DNA of 64,000 nt. Origin: Saccharomycopsis fibuligera x Saccharomycopsis cf. fibuligera (Eukaryota; Ascomycota; Saccharomycetes; Ascoideales; Saccharomycopsidaceae). The notes beneath the pieces were generated by a model, which was not told the DNA's origin, made no database searches, and was given only the letters and a program-made list of their open reading frames with translations. A program made the translations under genes and the position numbers. This document shows positions 21,166-29,513 of this stretch, piece by piece (within the stretch, counting starts at the first letter, position 1; each line of letters opens with the position of its first letter). The stretch covers positions 4,823,501-4,887,500 of the forward strand of contig CP012809.1 in assembly GCA_001936135.1 (NCBI GenBank). Reading direction: 5' to 3'.

Positions 21166-22116
21166 TTGTTGTTGTCTTTTAATCTCCTCTAGTTGTTTTT
21201 GCTTTTGAGCTTTTTCAGCCCGCAACTGTCTATCTTTCTCAACAATTTTTTTGATCTCCACTATTTTTTTAATTTCTTCTAAAAACATAGCCAAGCATCT
21301 GCTCGTTTGAATTCTAACATCTTTTTTTGGATCACTTAAAAACCCAAGCAAGCCTCCTAAGAAATTTGGAAGGTAGCTAATTAATTCCAAATCTGGTACT
21401 GAATCAAGCAACATGATCCAATCAACAAGAAAAAGTCTAGTGTATGGATTGTTTGTAAACAATCTTTCCTTGAGCACAGGAATAAATTTTGGCAAAGAGA
21501 AGGCTGTTGTAGTTTGGCGAGAATTAACCTGAACATAATATCCACTTGCATCAACATAGTTGGATTCCAACAAATATGAATCATCACTTGCATCTCTATT
21601 TATGACGGAAACATAAGTAGCAGCTTTTTCGCTAACGATATCTTTGATCAAACGATTAAATAAGTCGGCACCGTTTTTGATACTATGTTCCGAATCAGCA
21701 TATAACCTGCACAAGACATCGAAAATATCGTTGAAGTAAACGAGGATTTCACCTTTGGCAACTTTGGCAATATTGTAGAGGGCCTCGCATGCATAGTATC
21801 TAACTTGAGCAGCTTGGTCGCTGAAGCAAGCAAGAACAGGCATAATGATTCTATCCAAATACTCAGCAATATGAGCTGAACCGAGAGCAATTGCCACGGC
21901 CGCAAGCCCGATAGAGCCACCGTTTCTTGCGTTTGGTTGGTGAACTGCGTAAGCGTAGTCTTGACATAGCTGGTCAATGATCTTCAGAATCTGTTCTCTA
22001 GCTTCAGGGGAATTTTGGGCAAGAAGCTGTCTGACGGTTTTCTCAACAGATAAAGCGGCGGAGCGTCTTTTCTCATAAAGCCTGTCGCCCAAGGCTTTTG
22101 CAGTAAGCTCATCCAT
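17626..22116 (-). CDS. VAC14: Vac14, scaffold of the PI(3,5)P2 synthesis complex, with a very long tail
   Basis: 1496 residues, against about 880 in S. cerevisiae. Vac14 is the HEAT-repeat scaffold that joins Fab1 lipid kinase and Fig4 phosphatase on the vacuole membrane. The start MDELTAKALGDRLYEKRRSAA and CQDYAYAVHQPNARNGGSIG are diagnostic of the family. HEAT repeats cover about residues 1-300. A Gln run with a Ser-Gln extension (about 314-352, coded by CAA/CAG from 21060-21175) and an acidic patch interrupt them, then repeats resume from about 470. The Fig4-binding region, CLSLCLLSQNYELAYNLL, is near residue 860. After about residue 940 comes some 550 residues of Asn/Ser/Thr-rich disordered sequence with an Asn run near 1385-1420. 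That tail is absent from the S. cerevisiae protein. The frame is open to the end, so it looks like true coding sequence. Confidence 0.93.
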
Positions 22117-23608
22117 TGGAAGGGGAAAGGGGTGTGGAAATGTGCTGTGAGAAGGTTAGTATTTGTTTAACGCCATCAAGACTGTCAAAAGAGAAGTACA
22201 CATAAGATCCTAATAAAAAAAATAAACAAAGCCATTAACCGCCTTCAAGCTGTGTGTTTCTGGCTCGATCTTGGCTGGGGGCGGCTGCAGTGGTTCCCAC
22301 GTGATACATATAAATATGTCTATTGATACCGAGGGAATGGGTCAAATAGAGCGCTATATTGTAGATGGTGGCAGGCCAGAGACAGAGGGCCACCAGCGCC
22401 GAATCCAGATCCTCACGGTGCCAGTGATATATACCAGTATCAAACAAACCTACAGAGGCCTGCTGTTGCTTGAGAGACAGGGCACAGGAAGATTGTCTGT
22501 TGAGTGTATTGGAGGCTGCTAGATAGTGTGCTTCGGCCCCGCGTGAATGCTGTCAACTGGAAGGACACCAGCCACAAGCGCAACGCTCACGGTTGGCGTT
22601 GAGGCCTCTCGGAGAACCGTCCGTTATCAGAGCGTTGCTGGAAACTCCATCGCGCAGGGCTCACAGTTCACGGTGGTCTACAATAAAGTACAGTACCCGC
22701 CAACTGCGCCCACAGCAAGCGAGGTTGTGTGGTTGCTGCTGCTTTTCAGGACACAGCTACCAGACTATGCTATGCGGTCAACGCTGCCAACACAAGTCAA
22801 CGGTCATTACTGATCTGCTCATCCGCTGACATTGACTTGTGTTGGCTGTTGCTTCGTAGAGAGAAGAGGAAGAGAGAGTGGCAATTGCTGTGGCTGGTGA
22901 TCGCTAGTGCTATATATGCCATGGATGTGGGTTACCCTCCTTTACACCACCCCAAGTAGCACAAACAACAGAAAGACAGAAGCAGAAAACACAAGAAAAA
23001 GAAAACAACAGCGAAGGCAGGAGTTCATTAATGCTCATCTTGCGACCTTCGCCCTTCTTACAGCTCACCATTCTCACACTCCAGCCCTCGTTGTACTTGC
23101 TCCATCGCACACTCCCATATTCGTCCTACTCCTGTTCCACTGTTCCTGTCTGCTACTCTCTTCAGATAAAATATCTTTACTAGTTTCTACTCTAGTCTTT
23201 TACCGCCCCCACTTTGACCAATCCATCTATCCTCGCGCTTCCGTTTTTCCCCCACTTGGAGTTGCGACAAAAGAAAAAATAAAAAAAAAAGAATTTTTTT
23301 GTGCTTTAGATCTCGTTGGTTTTTTCCTCTTGAGCTCTCTATTTCAAGTCTAAATTACTTTGGATCTTTTTTCTCTTTCTCATATTAAAAACCAGGAGGG
23401 AGTTCACTAATAAACATACATATTCGTTCGTTTACGTGTTCAACATCAAGCAAGAAACAGAAAAACGCCTGGAATTCGACAGGAAAACCAGATTTATATA
23501 CGAGCTTTATCAAGTTTCAACTGCATCCAAATCCGTATTCACTCTGCTTTATCATCACTTTATTTTTGTGGTTTCAAGATTAAGTAAAAAGTATCAACAT
23601 AGTGGTTC
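22117..23608. other. 1.5-kb divergent region VAC14 / PSR1 with GC-rich island
   Basis: From about 22260 to 22960 the sequence is clearly GC-richer than its surroundings and holds three overlapping + strand open frames (22271-22522, 22547-22813, 22907-23353) with no motif I know. A CACGTG lies at 22298-22303 with TATAAATA just beyond (22309-22316). The last 400 bp before PSR1 are pyrimidine-rich, like a leader. Confidence 0.5.
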
Positions 23609-24802
23609 ATGGATAAAATACTATCCTCAATTTTATGTTGCTCTTTCGGCTCCAAACCTGAACACAAATCCTCCACCTCTTCCACTTCTTCCTCAAGAAA
23701 CACAGCCGAGAGCAACAAAAGAGCCGATTTGAAGAAGTTGGACCAAAACGATGATATTGACGAGGTTGGAAACGTTAGTATAGATAAAATGAAATCAAGC
23801 AATGCACAAACAATAATTCTTCAACCCGTGGCTAATAATATTGACCAAAAAGATTCTCAGACAAAAACATCATCTTCATACCCATCCACTCCTGTCACCC
23901 CGGTAACGCCAAACTCTAATTCTAATTCTAATCCTAATCCTAATAATGCTAATGGTAATGTTAATGCTAATCAAAGGCAGCAGAATGAAGCTAGCTATGC
24001 TCACGATAATGATGTCAAGAATAATGAACCATATCAGAATCAGGCAAATATTAATAATGATGCTAATATAGAGCCTAATGGTAATGGTAATGGTAATGGT
24101 AATGGTAATGATAATAATGGCGATCAAGACGTGGATAACTTACAGTCTTCGTCAAGCAACGCATCGGAATATGATGGTCAGGAATACATTGACGAAAGTC
24201 AGTTTGACTTGACTACTATGCAACCAGATCAAGTAGTAGCGTCTACTGGTTGGTTATTAGAAGCACCTGATAAAAAATACAAGAATAAAAAATGTTTAGT
24301 ATTGGATTTGGATGAAACCTTGGTCCATTCCAGTTTCAAGTATTTGAGATCTGCTGATTTTGTTATACCAGTTGAAATAGAGGGACAAATTCATAACGTT
24401 TACGTGATAAAAAGACCAGGTGTTGATGAGTTTATGAAAAGAGTAGGAGAATTATACGAAGTTGTTGTGTTCACTGCTTCGGTTTCTAGATATGGTGATC
24501 CTTTACTAGATGAGCTCGATATACACAAAAGTGTACATCATAGACTTTTTAGAGACTCGTGCTACAACTATCAAGGGAATTATATCAAGAATTTGTCCCA
24601 GATTGGAAGACCTTTAAGTGACTTGATTATTATTGATAATTCTCCCGCTTCATACATATTCCATCCCCAACATGCTGTCCCAATTTCGAGCTGGTTCTCG
24701 GACGCTCATGATAATGAACTACTAGATATTTTACCGTTTTTAGAAGATTTGGCAAAGCAAGATGTTGACGATGTTAGCTTGGTGCTAGATGTGACTACGT
24801 GA
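23609..24802 (+). CDS. PSR1: Plasma-membrane HAD phosphatase of the Psr1/Psr2 family
   Basis: 397 residues. The C-terminal 175 form an FCP1/SCP-type (NIF) phosphatase domain with the catalytic [19 protein letters not shown] (nucleophile Asp233 and Asp235), [17 protein letters not shown] and the closing [14 protein letters not shown]. Yeast Psr1 has almost the same domain, dephosphorylates Msn2 with Whi2, and is needed for the sodium and general stress response at the plasma membrane. The N-terminus [11 protein letters not shown] keeps the ILCC palmitoylation pair (Cys10, Cys11) but lacks the Gly2 myristoylation site of MGFISSILCC. Residues 25-220 are disordered and Asn/Ser-rich, with an NGNGNG repeat near 155. 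It is divergent from VAC14 and convergent with NAT1. Confidence 0.93.
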   Translation: MDKILSSILCCSFGSKPEHKSSTSSTSSSRNTAESNKRADLKKLDQNDDIDEVGNVSIDKMKSSNAQTIILQPVANNIDQKDSQTKTSSSYPSTPVTPVTPNSNSNSNPNPNNANGNVNANQRQQNEASYAHDNDVKNNEPYQNQANINNDANIEPNGNGNGNGNGNDNNGDQDVDNLQSSSSNASEYDGQEYIDESQFDLTTMQPDQVVASTGWLLEAPDKKYKNKKCLVLDLDETLVHSSFKYLRSADFVIPVEIEGQIHNVYVIKRPGVDEFMKRVGELYEVVVFTASVSRYGDPLLDELDIHKSVHHRLFRDSCYNYQGNYIKNLSQIGRPLSDLIIIDNSPASYIFHPQHAVPISSWFSDAHDNELLDILPFLEDLAKQDVDDVSLVLDVTT

Positions 24803-26190
24803 AAGAGTTGTGGCTTAATTTTCAGAGTTTTTACTTTTTTCTTTTTTTTTTTTTTTTCTGTTTATCTTTTGCTTATTCTATTTTACTACTTAATTATTTT
24901 TTTTTCCTACTAATCTCTGTTATTGCTTTTTAAAGGAAATTAATAAAAAAAAAAAAAAAAAAAAAGAATCAGGGTTGCAAAGCGAATATTAATTTTTAGT
25001 TGTCAAGGGACAACTAATGTCATCTTTTTTTTATTTTTTTTTTTATTTTCCTTTCAAGTCTTTTCGAATCATCATGAATTTTGTTTTCTATTTTTTTTCT
25101 CTTCAAGTTCTTTCATTTTGTTTGACTTTTTTAAAATTTCTTATTATTTCCTCATTTCTTTTTGCCCGCCATTTTTCCAATTTTTCTCATTTGTTGAATT
25201 TAGTCTTTCGTTTCTGTCAATTTGCTGAATGGATTTAGCTAATTTTTTTTTTTTTTTTTTTTTTTTTTGTTCATTTTATGTATACTTTATATTCTATTCT
25301 ATTAGCAACTTTGTTTTTAGTTTTATTTTCCATTTTACGCTCTTCTGTGTTAAGTCATTCATTTTGTTGAGATTTTGTCCTTGCTTAATTAACTTGATTT
25401 TCATTCAATTTTTTTTTTCTTTTGTTCTGTTTTATTTTTTCTTTGGTTTCGTTTCGAATGTTGCAATTACTTCAATAACCATTTTATTTTATCTTTATAA
25501 TTCCATTTATTCGGCTCTCTTTTAAAGTCATAGACAATCTATTATGATAAAAAAAAGTGTTTACCAGTGCAAACCGTACAAGTTGTAATAACAATATTAT
25601 TTTTAAGAATTGAATAGCAGCAATGCTCGCTGTTGTTGTTGTTGTTGTTGTTGTTGTCGTTGTCGTTATACCTTCACGTGGAAATGATCTCTTGCTGTGC
25701 CAAGATTCTGAAATCATCATCAGCGTGGCTTGGACCTCGAGAATCAGGGGCAGGTCTGCAGATCCATACAGGAAACGTTTTTCGGGGTTCAACATGGTCA
25801 ATGTACTTTACTCATGGAAACTTCACAGACACAAATACTGCCATAAATACCTTTTTTTCCCTGGATGCAACAACAATAGAGGAACCAACAAAATTTTTTT
25901 ATTATTTCAAGTAAAGTGGAGCAACTTTGTTAAATAACAAGAAATGGTGCTTAAGTAGGACGGAGCCCTAAATAAAGTGCATAGCAAAGCTACCTCGTGA
26001 TATGGTATTGGGCATAGCTAAATAGATTTGTAGAATATGTTCTAGCACGATTATCTACTGACAAATAAAAACAAAATAAAATAGCAGGTTCAAATAAGAA
26101 ATTTGTCTAACAATATATCAGTTTATGAACATCGAGTATGTATAAGTACATAGCGCAGTAAAAATTAGAGAAATTATAACAAACCACTAC
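24803..26190. other. 1.4-kb convergent region PSR1 / NAT1
   Basis: The first 700 bp are extremely T-rich on the + strand, with a 21-nt poly(A) at 24945-24965 and a 26-nt poly(T) at 25243-25268. A (TGT)n microsatellite at 25631-25656 is followed by a 250-bp island of balanced composition (about 25660-25920) that is open in several frames on both strands. No known gene was recognised. Confidence 0.5.
25243..25268. repeat. Poly(T) tract, 26 nt
   Basis: Uninterrupted T run in the T-rich flank 3' of PSR1. Confidence 0.9.
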
Positions 26191-28794
26191 TCAAATCCAA
26201 TAGTACTCCTCAGCACCCTTTGACTTAACGTAGTCTTTAGCAATAACAACATCATTAGGCTTCAATGATTTTTCAAATCCGCCATCTGAAACATGCGCAA
26301 TTTTGTCACCATAGTTAGCGAGTTCTGCTGAAAATTTAGCCTCAGCCTCAGCAGCATCATCCTTATTGTCATTCTCAAATACCAATTTCAAAGCTTTCAA
26401 AAAATAATAGTTACTTTCGATACCGTTACCTACAAATTGAGAATATTTTACCAATGATCCAGATAAATTCAGTTCAGTAAAATCTGGGAACGTAGTCTCC
26501 ACCGATTTGGAAACAATTTTTTTCAATGCAGCGAGTTTTGGATCATCAACTTGAGCATTATTGGCAAGGGTCAACTTAATCAAAAAGTATGCCAACAAGG
26601 TGGTTTCAGAAATTAATGTTTTGGCAGTCTTAAGGGTTTGGAAAGCCAAGAGATATTTTGCTTGATGATAAAAGATCAAAAAGGCTAATTTGGTATAAAA
26701 CACCGATGATTTGTCTTTTAACAAACTGAAAGTTTCGTTAAGTTGATCAATTGGAGTGGTAGTGCTGATAAGGTGCTCACCATAGACATCTTGATCATTG
26801 TCATAAGCAGTTACTTTATTAATTTCTTCTTCTTTCTTCTTATTGAACTTGTTTTTGTTTTTATTCTTGTTCTTTTTAGTGATAGCCAAATTGGTGTATT
26901 TTTCAAAAAGATTGGTCTTTTGATCTTCTTTTGTGGCCAAGTCATGGTTAATTTGCAAATAAATCTCAGAGATACCCTTGACTGACCTAAGGAACAATGG
27001 TTGGTCATAGAGCTTATCAGCCCAATGCAACATATCAATATAAGCTCTTGGAGTACCTTTTCTCATACAGTAACTGTGGAAGTCCAATTGATCATTGTCA
27101 TAGTCTTTGTAGTTCTTGACCACTGCATTGAACCTTTTCAAGGCAAGACCTTTAAATTTGTTGACCAAATCAATGTCTTCTTTAATCTCCTTGAGGGTTT
27201 CTGGCGGAATTTCCGCATCTTCAGCATCCAAAATTGTCAAACGTTTAAGCAAAGTATTTTTGGCTTCTTGGAATAATCTAAAGTAAGAATCAGCTTCTTC
27301 AATAAGATACCAATTGGCTTGCATTAAATGCAAGTCTTTTAATCCATTAACGGCATTATCATTTTTAGTAAATAGAGAAGCAACTTTGATGGCATTATCA
27401 ACATCGTTAGATCTCAAATAGTATTTGACAGTTTTGCAATTAATAAATCTATCTTGCAAATCTAATAATCTGGCACTGTTAACAATTTCACTAGCTTTTT
27501 GGAATTCACCCTTATGCTTGGTAATTTTACCCTTCAACAAATAGAGCTCAACCAATGTTGGAGAATGGCTGATGGCTTTGTCAACATACTCTTCGGCCTT
27601 GGCTAAATCATGAAGGGCCAAGTAATGTTGGGAGATGAAATATAATGTCCAAACAACCACGGTTGGATCAGCAACTTTATCAGAAGTAATTTCTTTTAAA
27701 TACTCAAAAACCAATCTTTCAAGAACTTTAGCCTTTTCTGGATTCTTGTAAACAAATGATAAAGCATTAAACACCGATGGAACGCCTCTTGAAAGTTTGG
27801 AGGTTAAGTAAGCATTTAATTTGGATTCAAACTCTCTGCTAGCTGATGGCAAGAATACCAATGGGATAATTTTTGGAGGATCAGACCTTGGGTAAAATTT
27901 CTCAAGCTTGTTGTACAATCTGAGTCTCTTGTTGGTTTCAGAAGAAGCGATACCCAAGCTAGCTTCCAACAAGTAGTAGTAGTCTACCTTATCAGGGTTT
28001 CTTTGCAATAATTTTCTGTATGTTAAAGAAGCAGCTTTATGATCTCCAAGCATGGATTGATACAATGCTCTAGATTCGTAGACACTCAACTTATCCAAGA
28101 CGTTCGGCTCAATTTTTTGCAAATTCTCCAACGCTCTCTTAACATCACCACTTTCAAAAATAATTCTGTTTTTGTAAAGCAAACATTCAGAATGCTCAAA
28201 AAATTCAGGTTCAGAAAGTTTTCCTTCAGCCAAGTCTTCAAATCTTGTCAAAGTTTTCTCGGCTAAGTTGTAAGTTTCATTCAAGTGATGGGCTACTGCC
28301 AAACCAGTCCAGTGAGCTCTGTAACCTGGGAATTCATCTAAAATTTCACCTCGGGAAGTTGCCATTGCTTTATATCTTCTCAATTGAGCTTCAGTGACAG
28401 ATAAATCTTTCAAGATGTTCTTGTTTTCCGAGCCATTGTCTAATGCCAATCTATAGTATTTGGCGGCTTCAGCATAATCACAAATGGCTCTACTGAAAAT
28501 GGCAATAATGTGGTTGATAATCGGGTTGGACTCATCCTCTTTCAATGCTTTGCGGAAGTACAGTTTAGCTTCAACATGTTGTGGGTCTTCGTTTTTGCCG
28601 TTAGCGCTGTGGATGTTGTACAATAACAACCCTTTCAATGCCAAAGATGGTGCATGGGATTTTTTCTTCAAGTTGGTGTCAATAAGCTTCAATGCCTTCT
28701 TGTGGTGCTTGGCCTCGTACAATTTCAAGGCTTCTTTGAAGTTTGTATCCTCTTTAGTTTGGAAAAGCGGCTGGCCCCTTGCTCTTCTGGACAT
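26191..28794 (-). CDS. NAT1: NatA auxiliary subunit Nat1 (Naa15)
   Basis: 867 residues, close to S. cerevisiae Nat1 (854). It is the TPR scaffold that anchors the Ard1 catalytic subunit to ribosomes; NatA acetylates nascent N-termini starting with Ser, Ala, Thr or Gly in the cytosol. The start FKEALKLYEAKHHKKALKLID and the following TPR pairs (KALKLIDTNLKKK, EAKLYFRKALKEDESNP, AAKYYRLALDNG) are typical, as is the GYRAHWTGLAVAHHLNETY block near 160. Helical repeats continue to about residue 620. A Lys/Asn-rich basic run (KKNKNKNKNK, near 640) matches the flexible ribosome-facing loop of the family. The end EYYWI is conserved in fungal homologues as far as I recall. It is divergent from EPL1 across a 715-bp promoter. 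Confidence 0.95.
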   Translation of the reverse strand: MSRRARGQPLFQTKEDTNFKEALKLYEAKHHKKALKLIDTNLKKKSHAPSLALKGLLLYNIHSANGKNEDPQHVEAKLYFRKALKEDESNPIINHIIAIFSRAICDYAEAAKYYRLALDNGSENKNILKDLSVTEAQLRRYKAMATSRGEILDEFPGYRAHWTGLAVAHHLNETYNLAEKTLTRFEDLAEGKLSEPEFFEHSECLLYKNRIIFESGDVKRALENLQKIEPNVLDKLSVYESRALYQSMLGDHKAASLTYRKLLQRNPDKVDYYYLLEASLGIASSETNKRLRLYNKLEKFYPRSDPPKIIPLVFLPSASREFESKLNAYLTSKLSRGVPSVFNALSFVYKNPEKAKVLERLVFEYLKEITSDKVADPTVVVWTLYFISQHYLALHDLAKAEEYVDKAISHSPTLVELYLLKGKITKHKGEFQKASEIVNSARLLDLQDRFINCKTVKYYLRSNDVDNAIKVASLFTKNDNAVNGLKDLHLMQANWYLIEEADSYFRLFQEAKNTLLKRLTILDAEDAEIPPETLKEIKEDIDLVNKFKGLALKRFNAVVKNYKDYDNDQLDFHSYCMRKGTPRAYIDMLHWADKLYDQPLFLRSVKGISEIYLQINHDLATKEDQKTNLFEKYTNLAITKKNKNKNKNKFNKKKEEEINKVTAYDNDQDVYGEHLISTTTPIDQLNETFSLLKDKSSVFYTKLAFLIFYHQAKYLLAFQTLKTAKTLISETTLLAYFLIKLTLANNAQVDDPKLAALKKIVSKSVETTFPDFTELNLSGSLVKYSQFVGNGIESNYYFLKALKLVFENDNKDDAAEAEAKFSAELANYGDKIAHVSDGGFEKSLKPNDVVIAKDYVKSKGAEEYYWI

Positions 28795-29509
28795 CTTTGA
28801 TAGGTGTTATTTATTTAGTTGGCCGATTGACCTTTTATATTCACTCTTGTTCCATTTCTTCAGCTTTTCTAATTTGTTCAATGTTCATCCATTGAATATC
28901 TTCTATCATTCTGTTTTCGGTGATCTGCTGGAGTCGACCAGTACTGCATAACCATACTAGTCACATGATGCTTATTGTGAACAGTTTTCATCACGTGCAT
29001 CACATGATATTATCTTTTATAATTTGCCATATTGGGAAGGTAGCCTAGTGATACCCTACCTTACACCTTGCCTGGCAACGTAGCATAGCAACCTTACAGC
29101 ACGACAAACAAACAAACAAATAAATGCCTATCGCCCAGTTTCGCCTCAGCGCCCGCTGCTGCCGCCGCCAACCATCCAGTAATCCAGCAATCGCAGTGTT
29201 CGCAGCAGGGGCGGGCACGGGTGAAAATTTTTTCTTTTCATTCGGCGCTCAGCTCGGCGGTAATAGGGGACCTAATACCATCGCGAAAATACACTTGTCA
29301 ACAACAATAATAACGCACTAACAAAGCATCAACATCCACACAACTACGAGCAGCCGCCCTCCAGTCAATCAAAGTAAATAGTACCCAATTGACATCTACA
29401 ACCTGTCCCCGGTTCCTCAGTGTCCTGACATGGCCATCAGTTCTCCTTCATCCCACTGACCAGTCTTTTTCGCCACCCTCCCAACCCCTAATTAATAAAT
29501 GTCACATTT
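28795..29509. promoter_or_regulatory. Divergent NAT1 / EPL1 promoter
   Basis: GC-richer than most intergenic DNA here, especially 29120-29250. It has CACGTG at 28992-28997 flanked by CACATG at 28972-28977 and 29001-29006, which together look like clustered bHLH (Cbf1-type) sites. A 7-bp inverted repeat AAGGTAG / CTACCTT lies at 29037-29043 / 29056-29062. Confidence 0.5.
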
Positions 29510-29513
29510 ATGA
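29499..29513 (+). promoter_or_regulatory. Four-codon uORF overlapping the EPL1 start
   Basis: ATG TCA CAT TTA TGA. Its stop overlaps the EPL1 ATG at 29510 as ATGA. If the mRNA starts upstream, this uORF would be met first and could tune EPL1 translation or favour the in-frame ATG at codon 5 (29522). Confidence 0.4.
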
